Source: Sinisalibacter lacisalsi
GTDB lineage: Bacteria > Pseudomonadota > Alphaproteobacteria > Rhodobacterales > Rhodobacteraceae
Direction: 5' to 3'
Assembly: GCF_014640115.1 (NCBI RefSeq)
Contig: NZ_BMGI01000001.1
Coordinates: forward strand, 394,501 to 458,500
Length of the DNA stretch: 64,000 nt
Numbering within the stretch: the stretch's first letter is position 1; every line of letters begins with the position of its first letter. A program made the position numbers and the translations under genes. Positions 6,427 through 15,140 of the stretch are shown here, piece by piece. A model generated the notes under the pieces. That model was not told the DNA's origin, did no database searches, and saw nothing but the letters and a program-made list of their open reading frames with translations.

Positions 6427-7944
6427 ATGGCTGATGGCGACACCCAGATCCCGAAACTGGACGATCCGCTTCAGGTTCCCTGCATCAAGCCGGGCTCGAT
6501 GGATGGGCTGCAGCCCTTCCTTGCCGGCCCCGAGCACCAGGAAAAGCTCGGCTTTCCGGGCCAGCTTGTGCCGGACTGGAAAGAGCGCACGCTCGCCAAG
6601 ATGAAGGAGATGGCCGAGAAGAACCGCGCGTTCCAGGTCTATCTCGACATCTGCGTGAAATGCGGCGCCTGCACCGACAAGTGCCACTATTTCCTCGGCA
6701 CCGCCGACCCCAAGAACATGCCCGTGGCCCGGCAAGACCTGCTGCGCTCGGTTTACCGGCGCTACTTCACCTTCGCGGGCAAATACTTCCCGTGGCTCGT
6801 CGGCGCGCGCGACCTCACCGAGGATGTGCTGAAGGAATGGTATTCCTACTACCACCAGTGCTCGGAATGCCGTCGCTGCTCGGTCTTCTGCCCCTACGGT
6901 ATCGACACCGCCGAGATCACCATGGCCGCGCGCGACATTCTCGCCGAAGTCGGCATGGGCCAGAAATATGCCAACGAGATCATCGGCAAGGTGCATGACG
7001 TCGGCAACAACCTCGGCCTGAACCCGAAGGCGCTGACCGCCACCCTCGAAGACCTCGAGGAAGATATCGAGGACGATACCGGCGTGTCGGTTCGGCTGCC
7101 GATCGACGAGAAGGGTGCCGATATCCTGCTCGTGACCCCCTCGGCCGACTTCTTCGCCGAACCGCATATCGACGGACTGATCGGCTATGCCAAGGTGTTC
7201 CACCAAGCCGGCGTGAGCTGGACGCTTTCGTCCTACGCCTCGGAGGCCGCCAACTTCGGCCTGTTCATCGGCAACTACGAAAACATGCGCCTCGTCAGCC
7301 AGCGGATCCGCAAGGCCGCGAAGGATCTCGGCGTGAAGCGGATCATCTTCGGAGAGTGCGGCCATGCCTGGCGGGTGGCCTACAGCTACCTCAACACCCT
7401 GGCCGGCCCGTGGGATTTCCTCGATCCGAATTACCCGGTGCCGCAGCACATCCTGGAATTCACCTGGGGTGAAATCCAGAAGGGCACGCTGAAGCTCGAC
7501 AAATCGAAAAACGATCACCTGACGCTGACCTATCACGACAGCTGCAACGTCGCCCGCGCCAGCCGCATGGGCGAAACGCCGGGCGGTCAGTTCGAGATCC
7601 CGCGCAACGTCATCAAGGCGGTGTGCAACAACTACGTCGACATGGACCCCGACACGATCCACGAGAGCACGCTATGCTGTGGCGGTGGCGGCGGCCTGTT
7701 GACCGACGACCTGATGGACCTGCGCGTCAAGGGCGCCAGCCCACGCATGACGGCGCTTCAGCAGGTCACTGAAAGTCATGGGGTAACCCACATGGCCGCA
7801 ATCTGCGCGATCTGCAAAACGCAGTTCTCGAAGGTCATGCCGAAATACGGCTACGACATGGATTCAGTCGTGTCGGTGCACCAGCTGGTATCGAACGCGA
7901 TCATCCTGGATGGTCAGGAAACTGAGGAAGACGCCACCGCGTAA
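6427..7944 (+). CDS. dsrK: DsrK, HdrD-like iron-sulfur subunit of DsrMKJOP
   Basis: DsrK is the cytoplasmic catalytic subunit thought to oxidise or reduce the DsrC dithiol. The 505-aa protein has two 4Fe-4S binding motifs (Cys76, 79, 82, 86 and Cys145, 148, 151, 155). These are followed by HdrD-type CCG domains with GECGHAW, YHDSCN, LCCGGGGG and AICAICKTQF motifs, which bind the noncubane 4Fe-4S centre in heterodisulfide reductases. It overlaps nothing but sits three bases after dsrM and 24 before dsrL. The length and motif set are complete. Confidence 0.95.
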   Translation: MADGDTQIPKLDDPLQVPCIKPGSMDGLQPFLAGPEHQEKLGFPGQLVPDWKERTLAKMKEMAEKNRAFQVYLDICVKCGACTDKCHYFLGTADPKNMPVARQDLLRSVYRRYFTFAGKYFPWLVGARDLTEDVLKEWYSYYHQCSECRRCSVFCPYGIDTAEITMAARDILAEVGMGQKYANEIIGKVHDVGNNLGLNPKALTATLEDLEEDIEDDTGVSVRLPIDEKGADILLVTPSADFFAEPHIDGLIGYAKVFHQAGVSWTLSSYASEAANFGLFIGNYENMRLVSQRIRKAAKDLGVKRIIFGECGHAWRVAYSYLNTLAGPWDFLDPNYPVPQHILEFTWGEIQKGTLKLDKSKNDHLTLTYHDSCNVARASRMGETPGGQFEIPRNVIKAVCNNYVDMDPDTIHESTLCCGGGGGLLTDDLMDLRVKGASPRMTALQQVTESHGVTHMAAICAICKTQFSKVMPKYGYDMDSVVSVHQLVSNAIILDGQETEEDATA

Positions 7945-7968
7945 GCGGCGGAAGCGGAGGAATAGGCA

Positions 7969-9921
7969 ATGAACGACATGACCCCCGATACGAAACCGAC
8001 GTTCCGGCGTTACGAGGAAGGCGAGACGGAAGAGGCCTGGGCGCTGGAGGAAAAGATCTTCCAGGCGGACCATTCCTACAAGTGCCCGACCTACGTTCAC
8101 AAGACTCCGCCCTGCCAGGGGTCGTGCCCCTCGGGCCACAACATCCGCGGCTGGCTCGCCATCGCGCGCGGCATGGACAAGCCCCCGGTCGAGGGCATGG
8201 CATGGCAGGAATACGCCTTCCGCAACATGGTGGAAGCCAACCCCTTCCCGGCCACGATGGGCCGGGTCTGCCCCGCACCCTGCGAGGCGGGCTGCAACCG
8301 CAATGCGGTTGACGATTACGTCGGCATCAACGGCGTTGAGCAATACGTCGGCGATTGGGCCAATGCCAACAACATCGGGATGGTCGAGCCCGGTGCCGAC
8401 ACCGGCCGCAAGATCGCCGTCATCGGCGGTGGCCCCGCCGGCCTCGCCGCGGCCTACTTCCTGCGCCGTGATGGCCATGACGTGACGCTGTTCGAAGCCA
8501 ACGAGGAACTGGGCGGCATGATGCGCTACGGCATCCCCGGCTACCGGACCCCGCGCGACATGCTCGACAAGGAGATCGGCCGGATCATCGACATGGGCGT
8601 GAAGGTGCATACCAACACCCGCGTCGGCACCGATGTCAGCATGGAAGAACTCGACAAGGCGTTCGACGCCGTGTTCTGGGCGCTCGGCGCGCAGCAGGGC
8701 CGGCCGCTGCCGATCCCGGGCTGGGACGGCACCGAGAACTGCATCAACGGCATCGAATTCCTCGATGCGTTCAACAAGGGCTGGGTGCTCGGCACCGCGC
8801 GGAAGGTTGTCGTGGTCGGCGGTGGCGACACCTCGATCGACGTCGCCTCGGTGGCCCGCCGCCTTGGCAACATCACCGAGGTGAAGGCTTCCGAACATCC
8901 CGACGGCACCGTGATCGACTGGGCCGCGCACGACGCGGCTGGCCTTCTGACCCGCTCGGGCATCGAGGCGACGCTGACCTCGCTGTTCCCGATCGAGCAG
9001 ATGACCGCCGCCGAGCACGAGCGTGAAGACGCCAAGCGCGAAGGCATCGACATCAAGGGTGGCGTCATGCCGCTCGAAGTGATCCGTGACGAAAACGGCA
9101 TCGCAACCGGCCTTCGCATGTGCGAGTGCACCATGAAGGGCAACGCGCCTGAGCCGATCGAAGGCACCGAGTTCATCCTCGAAGCCGATATCATCATCGC
9201 GGCCATCGGCCAGATGGGTGACCTTTCGGATGGTCTTGAAGACCTCGACAACGGCCGCGGCTTCATCGACGCCACGCCGACCTACCAGGTCAAGGGGCGC
9301 GAGAAGCACTTCGTGGGGGGTGACATCATCCGCCCGCACCTGCTGACCACGGCCATCGGCCAGGGCCGGATCGCCGCCGAAACGATCACCGATTTCCTCG
9401 ATGACGGCGAGATCCACAAGCGCCCGAAGGTCGACGTGCACCACTGGAACCTGATGGAAGAGCTGGACCAGCGCGGCAAGAACCCCGAGGACTACCCGCA
9501 CCAGCAGACGATGGGCACCGCGTCGGCGAAATGGGCTGTGCACAACTACGAAGACCGGTCGACGAGCCAGATCATCCCGCATGACGAGCTGTTCAAGGGC
9601 CACTTCAATTACGTCCCGCGCGAGGAGCGCACCTACGTCAACATCGAAGGCGACGCTGTGCTCGGCAACTTCGAGGAGCGCATCATCGGCTTCTCGGAAG
9701 AGCAGGCGCAGAAAGAGGGCGAGCGCTGCATGTCGTGCGGCCTCTGCTTCGAATGCGACAACTGCGTGATCTTCTGCCCGCAGGATGCCGTGTTCCGGGT
9801 GCCGAAGGGGGATCGCACCGTCGGCCGCTACGTCGACACCGACTACACCCGTTGCATCGGCTGCCACATCTGCGCCGACGTCTGCCCGACGGGCTACATC
9901 AAGATGGGTCTCGGGGAGTAA
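7969..9921 (+). CDS. dsrL: DsrL NAD(P)H oxidoreductase of the Dsr pathway
   Basis: DsrL is a cytoplasmic GltD-like flavoprotein that takes electrons released by DsrAB during sulfur oxidation and passes them to NAD(P)+. In the 650-aa protein an N-terminal cysteine-rich Fe-S region (CPTYVHK...CQGSCPSGH) is followed by an FAD loop (IGGGPAGLAAAYF) and a nucleotide-binding loop (VVGGGDTSIDVAS). A linker of about 80 residues carries the C-terminal two-cluster ferredoxin (CMSCGLCFECDNCVIFCP and CIGCHICADVCPTGY). The full C-terminal ferredoxin and linker fit the DsrL type of sulfur oxidisers. Which nucleotide it prefers cannot be read here. Confidence 0.95.
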   Translation: MNDMTPDTKPTFRRYEEGETEEAWALEEKIFQADHSYKCPTYVHKTPPCQGSCPSGHNIRGWLAIARGMDKPPVEGMAWQEYAFRNMVEANPFPATMGRVCPAPCEAGCNRNAVDDYVGINGVEQYVGDWANANNIGMVEPGADTGRKIAVIGGGPAGLAAAYFLRRDGHDVTLFEANEELGGMMRYGIPGYRTPRDMLDKEIGRIIDMGVKVHTNTRVGTDVSMEELDKAFDAVFWALGAQQGRPLPIPGWDGTENCINGIEFLDAFNKGWVLGTARKVVVVGGGDTSIDVASVARRLGNITEVKASEHPDGTVIDWAAHDAAGLLTRSGIEATLTSLFPIEQMTAAEHEREDAKREGIDIKGGVMPLEVIRDENGIATGLRMCECTMKGNAPEPIEGTEFILEADIIIAAIGQMGDLSDGLEDLDNGRGFIDATPTYQVKGREKHFVGGDIIRPHLLTTAIGQGRIAAETITDFLDDGEIHKRPKVDVHHWNLMEELDQRGKNPEDYPHQQTMGTASAKWAVHNYEDRSTSQIIPHDELFKGHFNYVPREERTYVNIEGDAVLGNFEERIIGFSEEQAQKEGERCMSCGLCFECDNCVIFCPQDAVFRVPKGDRTVGRYVDTDYTRCIGCHICADVCPTGYIKMGLGE

Positions 9922-9923
9922 CC

Positions 9924-10385
9924 ATGCGGCTCGTTCTCGCTTTCCTTGCCGTGATTGGTTTCGCCTGGGGTGCGGCGGCCGACGGGTCCAAGCCCGTCGT
10001 GCCCGTCGCCACCGGCGACCCCCACCCCGAAGGCAACGACTATTGGCGCGTGCATCACATGAAGATGCTCCTGCACGACCGCGATCTCACGATGCGCGAA
10101 GGGGTGCGCAACGTGATGCCGGACGCGAATCCGATTCAGGCTTCGATCGGTGAATGCTTCGACTGCCACGGCGTGCAGGACGACGCGGGCGCCTATGTGA
10201 GCTATGACGACGAGCGCCACTTCTGCCGCGTTTGCCACGATTACACCGCCGTGCAGGTGGATTGCTTCATGTGCCACCGCTCCACCCCGTCGGAGACCAC
10301 GGCTCACCGCACGATGGCGAAACCGGACGATCCGAGCTCGATCGAGGCCTATCTCGCCCGGGTCGCCCAGGAGATGACCGAATGA
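9924..10385 (+). CDS. dsrJ: DsrJ periplasmic trihaem cytochrome c
   Basis: DsrJ is the periplasm-facing cytochrome of DsrMKJOP. The ATG at 9924 follows the dsrL stop by two bases, with a GGGGAG site inside the dsrL end; the open frame upstream is just dsrL overlap. The 153-aa product has a signal/anchor helix (residues 1-19) and three CxxCH haem sites: CFDCH (78-82), CRVCH (101-105) and CFMCH (114-118). Its stop overlaps the dsrO start as ATGA. The trihaem count is the family standard. Confidence 0.94.
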   Translation: MRLVLAFLAVIGFAWGAAADGSKPVVPVATGDPHPEGNDYWRVHHMKMLLHDRDLTMREGVRNVMPDANPIQASIGECFDCHGVQDDAGAYVSYDDERHFCRVCHDYTAVQVDCFMCHRSTPSETTAHRTMAKPDDPSSIEAYLARVAQEMTE

Positions 10386-11137
10386 CCAACCGCGCCGAAC
10401 TGACCCGCCGCGACATCATGAAATCGGGCGCGGCGGCCGCGACCGTGACCCTCGCGTCAGGCGTGACGCTGATGGCCTTTGGCGGCACCGCTGCCGAGGC
10501 ATCGGGTCGCGCCGATTCCGGCAAGCGCTGGGGCCTGCTGATCGACGCCTCGAAGTGCTCGCCCGACTGCAACGACTGCGTGACCGCCTGCAAGACCGAG
10601 AACGGCTGGGGTCAGGACATCGAGTCCGACCATATCAGCTCTGAACAAGCGCCAGAATGGATCCGCAAGGTCACCTTGCGTGACAAGTCCACCGGCCGAA
10701 CCACCTCGGCCCCGGTGATGTGCCAGCATTGCGAAGAGCCGCCCTGCGTCGACGTTTGCCCCACCGGGGCCTCGATGAAGCGGGCGGACGGGATCGTGCT
10801 GGTCGACAAGCATATCTGCATCGGCTGCCGCTACTGCATGATGGCCTGCCCCTACAAGGCACGCAGCTTCGTGCATGAGCCGATCACCGATCAGCCGGAG
10901 CAGAACCCGCGCGGCAAGGGCACCGTGGAAAGCTGCAATCTCTGCGCACCGCGCATCGACTCGGGGCGAATTCCGGCCTGCGTCGAGGCCTGCGAGAAGG
11001 CGGGCCATTCGGCGATCCTGTTCGGCGATCTGAAAGACCCCGACAGCCCGATCTCGAAAGCCCTGAAGCAGTATCCCAACGCGGCGCTGCGCGAGGATCT
11101 CGAGCTCAACCCGGGCGTCCGCTACACGAATCTCTGA
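10382..11137 (+). CDS. dsrO: DsrO periplasmic ferredoxin-like subunit
   Basis: DsrO is an iron-sulfur electron-transfer subunit on the periplasmic side. The ATG at 10382 overlaps the dsrJ stop (ATGA) and gives 251 aa beginning with a Tat signal (TRRDIMKSG followed by an Ala-rich hydrophobic stretch), so it is folded before export. Four cysteine groups bind 4Fe-4S clusters: CSPDCNDCVTAC, CQHCEEPPCVDVC, CIGCRYCMMAC and a final CNLC...C set. It is followed 12 bases later by its membrane partner dsrP. The NrfC/DmsB-like architecture is complete. Confidence 0.94.
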   Translation: MTNRAELTRRDIMKSGAAAATVTLASGVTLMAFGGTAAEASGRADSGKRWGLLIDASKCSPDCNDCVTACKTENGWGQDIESDHISSEQAPEWIRKVTLRDKSTGRTTSAPVMCQHCEEPPCVDVCPTGASMKRADGIVLVDKHICIGCRYCMMACPYKARSFVHEPITDQPEQNPRGKGTVESCNLCAPRIDSGRIPACVEACEKAGHSAILFGDLKDPDSPISKALKQYPNAALREDLELNPGVRYTNL

Positions 11138-11149
11138 CGGGGAATCTCC

Positions 11150-12349
11150 ATGGCTATGGAACAGACGATCTACCGCGAACTCAAGGCCACCCCCGGCGTC
11201 TGGCAGATGGCGGCGCTTCTGCTCGCCTTCCTTGCCGCCGCGGCCGGCGCGTGGTTCTACATGGAACACCACGGCCACGCGGTGACCGGAATGGACAACC
11301 AGATCGTCTGGGGCCTGCCGCACGTCTTCGCGATCTTCCTGATCGTCGCCGCGTCGGGCGCGCTCAACGTCGCCTCCATCGCCAGCGTGTTCGGACAGAC
11401 GGCCTACAAGCCGATGGCGCGGTTCTCGTCGCTGCTCGCGATCACGCTTCTGGTGGGCGGCCTCGCCATCGTCGTGCTCGACCTTGGCCGCGCCGACCGC
11501 CTGATCGTGGCGATGACAACCTACAACTTCAGCTCGATCTTCGCCTGGAACGTGCTGCTCTACAACGGCTTCATCGCCGTGGTGGCGGTTTATCTCGTGA
11601 TGCAGATGATGCGCCGGCTGGATTACAAATGGGTCCGGCTCGCGGGCCTCGTCGCCTTCCTGTGGCGCCTCGCGCTCACCACCGGCACGGGCTCGATCTT
11701 TGGCTGGCTGGTTGCTCGCCCCGGCTACGACGCGGCGATCATGGCGCCGCTGTTCATCGTGATGAGCTTTTCCTTCGGGCTGGCGATGTTCATCCTCGTC
11801 ACCCTCGCGCTGTTCAAGCTGAACAATCGCCCCTTCGGCGATCAACTGCTGGTGCGGATGGGGCGGCTGCTGGGCATATTCGCCGCCGCCGTGCTCTACT
11901 TCACCGTGGTGCAGCACCTGACGAACCTCTACGCCGCCGAGCATGGTGGGGTCGAGCGCTTCATCCTGCTCGAAGGCGGGATCTACACGCTGCTGTTCTG
12001 GGGCGTTCAGGTAATCGTCGGCGGGCTCATTCCGATTGCGCTGGTGTTCCTCAACCCGTCGCGCTCATCCACCATCCTTGCCGCGATCCTCGTGGTGATC
12101 GGCGGTTTCGCGCAGGTTTACGTGATCGTCATCGGTGGCCAGGCCTATCCGCTGGAAATCTTCCCGGGTTACGAGGTGCTCGAAGGCTGGCATGAAGGTG
12201 TGGTGAACCCCTACACGCCGTCGATCTGGGAGCTTATGTTGGGGCTTGGTGGCGTGGCGCTGGCGCTGTTCGCGGCCGGGGTCGGGGCAAAGGTGCTCCG
12301 GGTTCTGCCGACGAACCTGTCGGACAGCAACGTCGCCGCAAAAGGCTGA
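11150..12349 (+). CDS. dsrP: DsrP NrfD-like membrane subunit
   Basis: DsrP is the second membrane subunit of DsrMKJOP, of the NrfD/HybB quinone-reactive family. The 399-aa product has about ten hydrophobic segments, beginning at residues 18-36 (VWQMAALLLAFLAAAAGAW) and ending in a short cytoplasmic tail. It sits 12 bases after dsrO with a GGGGAA-type site. Two starts (MAM) lie two codons apart. It is the last gene of the MK-L-JOP block; a 73-base gap with an 8-bp inverted repeat (12349-12356/12387-12394) separates it from the TrpD2-like gene. Confidence 0.93.
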   Translation: MAMEQTIYRELKATPGVWQMAALLLAFLAAAAGAWFYMEHHGHAVTGMDNQIVWGLPHVFAIFLIVAASGALNVASIASVFGQTAYKPMARFSSLLAITLLVGGLAIVVLDLGRADRLIVAMTTYNFSSIFAWNVLLYNGFIAVVAVYLVMQMMRRLDYKWVRLAGLVAFLWRLALTTGTGSIFGWLVARPGYDAAIMAPLFIVMSFSFGLAMFILVTLALFKLNNRPFGDQLLVRMGRLLGIFAAAVLYFTVVQHLTNLYAAEHGGVERFILLEGGIYTLLFWGVQVIVGGLIPIALVFLNPSRSSTILAAILVVIGGFAQVYVIVIGGQAYPLEIFPGYEVLEGWHEGVVNPYTPSIWELMLGLGGVALALFAAGVGAKVLRVLPTNLSDSNVAAKG

Positions 12350-12422
12350 CAAGGCGCCCCGGGAACGAGAGCATCGGTTTTCGGACCGCCTTGTGCGGAT
12401 AATCTGAGCGGGAGAGCTCCCC

Positions 12423-13457
12423 ATGAAAGATCAGGCCCGGATCGTCGATCCCAATAACCCCCATCCTTTCTCGCGCTTCGTCGCGATTCTCGGACGGGGA
12501 AAGACCAAGCAGCGTCACCTGACGCTGGAAGAAAGCCGTGAAAGCATGGCGATGATCCTGCGCGGCGAAACCGAGCCCGAGCAGATCGGGGCTTTCCTCA
12601 TGTTGCTGCGCCTCAAGGAAGAAGCGCCGGAAGAAATCGCCGGCTTCGCCATGGGCGCCCGCGACACCTTCGATCTGCCCGAGAACGTGCCGGCGGTCGA
12701 TTTCGACTGGTCGTCTTACGCGGGCAAACGGATTCAGCTGCCCTGGTATATCCTCAGCGTGATGGCCCTGGTGGGGGCGGGCTACAAGGTGTTCATGCAT
12801 GGCACCGAGGGCCACACGCCCGGCCGCGTCTACACCCGCGACGTGCTCGTGCACCTCGGGTTGCCGATCTGTGGCAGCCTGCAGGAGGCGGCCGACCAGA
12901 TCGAGGGGCAGGGCTTCGCCTTCGTGCCGCTCGAAGTGTTGAGCCCGGCCCTGCGGGAACTCATCAACCTGCGGCCGATCCTCGGCCTGCGCAGCCCGGT
13001 CCATTCCTTCACCCGGATGCTCAACCCGTTCAACGCGCCAACCGTGATGCAAGGCATCTTCCATCGCGGGTTCATGGACATTCACTCCGGTGCGGCGCAG
13101 CTTCTCGGCCTAGAGAACGCGGCTGTGTTCCGTGGCGATGGTGGCGAGATCGAGCGCCGCCCGAACAAGCCGACCCCGGTGTGGACGACGCATGGCAGCA
13201 CCGACCTACAGATCGAGGAATGGCCGCAGGTTCTCGATGATGGTCACGCCCCGCCCGACCCCGAGATGGACGTGAACCGCCTGATGAAGGTCTGGCGTGG
13301 TGAAGACGATGACGAATACGCGCGCGAGGCGATCGTTGGCACGATGGCTGTTGCTCTCAAGACGGCCGGCAAAGCCGACACGATGGAAGAGGCCGACGCG
13401 CTCGCCCGTCAGATCTGGAATGACCGCGACATGACGAAGCTTCCGGTTCAGGGCTGA
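12423..13457 (+). CDS. TrpD2/YbiB-like glycosyltransferase family 3 protein inside the dsr operon
   Basis: The 344-aa protein resembles the anthranilate phosphoribosyltransferase fold (glycosyl transferase family 3). It has an N-terminal helical domain (residues about 35-100, LTLEESRESMAMILRGE, MLLRLKEEAPEEI) and a phosphate-binding glycine-rich stretch (FMHGTEGHTPGRVYTRDVL near residue 120). TrpD2/YbiB proteins are not anthranilate enzymes; nucleic-acid binding is reported for the E. coli member. The gene has a GGGAGAG site, lies between dsrP and dsrN and overlaps the dsrN start by one base (TGATG), so it is translated with the siroheme amidase. It is not part of the canonical Allochromatium dsr operon. 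Its role here is unknown. Confidence 0.85.
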   Translation: MKDQARIVDPNNPHPFSRFVAILGRGKTKQRHLTLEESRESMAMILRGETEPEQIGAFLMLLRLKEEAPEEIAGFAMGARDTFDLPENVPAVDFDWSSYAGKRIQLPWYILSVMALVGAGYKVFMHGTEGHTPGRVYTRDVLVHLGLPICGSLQEAADQIEGQGFAFVPLEVLSPALRELINLRPILGLRSPVHSFTRMLNPFNAPTVMQGIFHRGFMDIHSGAAQLLGLENAAVFRGDGGEIERRPNKPTPVWTTHGSTDLQIEEWPQVLDDGHAPPDPEMDVNRLMKVWRGEDDDEYAREAIVGTMAVALKTAGKADTMEEADALARQIWNDRDMTKLPVQG

Positions 13458-14818
13458 TGCGCGCCCCGCGCTTCCTGATCGCCGCCGCACATAAATCCTC
13501 GGGCAAGACGGTTGTCTCCACCGGGATCGCGGCGGCGCTCACCGCCCGGGGCACCAGGCTTGCCGCCTTCAAGAAGGGCCCCGACTATATCGACCCGATG
13601 TGGCTCGGCGCCGCCATCGGGCGCCCCTGCTACAACCTCGACTTCAACACCCAGGCGCCCGACGAGATCGCCGCGTTCTTCGCCTCGCGCATCAAGGGCG
13701 CCGAGGCCACGCTGGTGGAGGCGAACAAGGGGCTGTTCGACGGCGTTTCAATGGATGGCAGCGATGCAAATGCCGCGCTCGCCAAGCTCCTCGACCTGCC
13801 GGTGGTGCTTGTGATCGACACCGTGGGCATGACGCGCGGGATCGCTCCGCTGCTCCAGGGCTATCGCGCCTTCGATCCGGCGGTGAACATCGTCGGCGTG
13901 ATCCTCAACAAGGTGGGCGGCGCCCGGCATGAAAGGAAGCTGCGGGAGGCGGTCGAAACCTACACCGACCTGAAGGTGGTGGGCGCGGTACACCGCGACC
14001 CGGCGCTGGAGATCGGCGAGCGGCACCTCGGCCTCACCACCCCGGCGGAAACCGGGGGGCTCGATGACCTGATCGCGCGGCTGGGCGGGATCATCGGCGC
14101 CTCGGTCGATCTCGATCTGCTGCTCGACCTCGCGGCGCAGGCGCCGAACCTGCCGGACCCGCCCGCGCCACGACCGCTGCCAGACCCCGACCTGACCATC
14201 GCCTACGCGCGAGACCGGGCCTTCGGGTTCTACTATCCAGACGATCTCGAAGCCTTCGCCGAGGCCGGCGCGCGGCTGGTGCCGTTCGACGCGATGCGCG
14301 ATCCGGCGCTGCCGGATTGTGACGGGTTGTTCATCGGCGGCGGCTTTCCCGAGATGTTCGTGGACGCGTTGGAGGCGAATGCCGCCTTGCGCACGGACAT
14401 CCGCGCCAGGATCGAGGCCGGGCTGCCGACCTATGCCGAGTGTGGCGGGTTGATGTATCTCTCCCGCGCCATCGTCGCCGAGGCCGGGGTGGGCGAAATG
14501 GTGGGCGTGGTGCCTGGCGAAGCGGTGATGCATCCGACACCGGAGGGCAAGGGCCTGATCCGCTTCACCGAGCGCGCCGATCATCCCTGGCCGGGGCCGG
14601 GGGGCGAAATCAGGGCGCACGAGTTTCACTATGCCCGGCTGCGTGCCATCACCGGCACACCCTCCTATGGCCGCACCATCACGCGCGGACATGGGGTGGA
14701 CGGCAGCCATGACGGCCTCGTGCTGGGCAACACGCTCGCGGGGTTCTGCCACCTGCGCAACACCCGCGCCGATCCGTGGGTGCAGCGCTTCGTGGATTTT
14801 GTCCGCAGGCACCGCTGA
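13457..14818 (+). CDS. dsrN: DsrN siroheme amidase (CbiA/CobB-like)
   Basis: DsrN is the glutamine-dependent amidotransferase thought to turn siroheme into the siroamide found in dissimilatory sulfite reductases. The 453-aa protein matches cobyrinic acid a,c-diamide synthases. It has an ATP-binding P-loop (AAHKSSGKTVVSTG, residues 9-22), a dethiobiotin-synthetase-like domain, and a C-terminal class I glutaminase domain with the nucleophile in AECGGLMYL (Cys329) and a distal His (EFHYARL). It is coupled to the TrpD2-like gene by TGATG. It ends the dsr operon at a strong bidirectional hairpin. Confidence 0.93.
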   Translation: MRAPRFLIAAAHKSSGKTVVSTGIAAALTARGTRLAAFKKGPDYIDPMWLGAAIGRPCYNLDFNTQAPDEIAAFFASRIKGAEATLVEANKGLFDGVSMDGSDANAALAKLLDLPVVLVIDTVGMTRGIAPLLQGYRAFDPAVNIVGVILNKVGGARHERKLREAVETYTDLKVVGAVHRDPALEIGERHLGLTTPAETGGLDDLIARLGGIIGASVDLDLLLDLAAQAPNLPDPPAPRPLPDPDLTIAYARDRAFGFYYPDDLEAFAEAGARLVPFDAMRDPALPDCDGLFIGGGFPEMFVDALEANAALRTDIRARIEAGLPTYAECGGLMYLSRAIVAEAGVGEMVGVVPGEAVMHPTPEGKGLIRFTERADHPWPGPGGEIRAHEFHYARLRAITGTPSYGRTITRGHGVDGSHDGLVLGNTLAGFCHLRNTRADPWVQRFVDFVRRHR

Positions 14819-14829
14819 CCCACGAAAAA

Positions 14830-14855
14830 GCCCCGCCGGATCGCTCCGGCGGGGC
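14830..14855 (-). terminator. Strong intrinsic terminator between dsrN and tusA
   Basis: Eleven-base perfect arms GCCCCGCCGGA/TCCGGCGGGGC enclose a TCGC loop. Read on the minus strand the stem is followed by TTTTT (A run at 14825-14829), so it is a full terminator for tusA and its upstream gene. On the plus strand it ends the dsr operon without a good T tract. It lies in the 60-base gap between converging genes. Confidence 0.9.
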
Positions 14856-14878
14856 CTCTGGTTCGGCAAGGCCGCGCG

Positions 14879-15103
14879 TCAGCTGACCTTGATCTCAAAG
14901 GTGTAGACGTCACCCTCGTTCGACTGGCTCATGAGTTCGTTGCCGGTCTGGTTGCAGAAGGCGGTCATGTCGGCAATCGAGCCGGGATCGGTTGCCATCA
15001 CCTGCAGCACCTGACCCGAGGCCATGCCCTTGATCGCTTTCTTGGTCTTGAGGATCGGAAGCGGGCAGTTGAGCCCCTTCGCGTCGAGTACTTGGTCGGC
15101 CAT
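14879..15103 (-). CDS. tusA: TusA sulfur carrier protein
   Basis: TusA is a small cytoplasmic sulfane-sulfur carrier that feeds DsrEFH in sulfur oxidisers. The ATG at 15103 follows a GGGAGGAGA site and gives 74 aa, the family size. The sulfur-carrying cysteine is Cys13 in the GLNCPLPIL motif (CPxP). A second Cys50 is present. It is transcribed convergently to dsrN and lies 37 bases after the dsrE2-like gene, forming the usual tusA-dsrE2 pair without an adjacent rhodanese. The frame is open further upstream but that stretch is not protein-like. Confidence 0.93.
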   Translation of the reverse strand: MADQVLDAKGLNCPLPILKTKKAIKGMASGQVLQVMATDPGSIADMTAFCNQTGNELMSQSNEGDVYTFEIKVS

Positions 15104-15140
15104 GTGGTGTGTCTCCTCCCTTTGGCGTCTGTGATTCGGG

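Noticed and set aside
12349-12394. 8-bp inverted repeat between dsrP and the TrpD2-like gene as a terminator
   Set aside because: The loop is 30 bases, there is no T tract, and the operon continues; noted only as a weak structure.
1636-14818. Reading the dsr genes as a sulfate-reducing (reductive) system
   Set aside because: dsrEFH, dsrL and dsrN are present, no dsrD is seen, and soeABC and tusA-dsrE2 adjoin; this set fits sulfur oxidation. DsrAB phylogeny would settle it.
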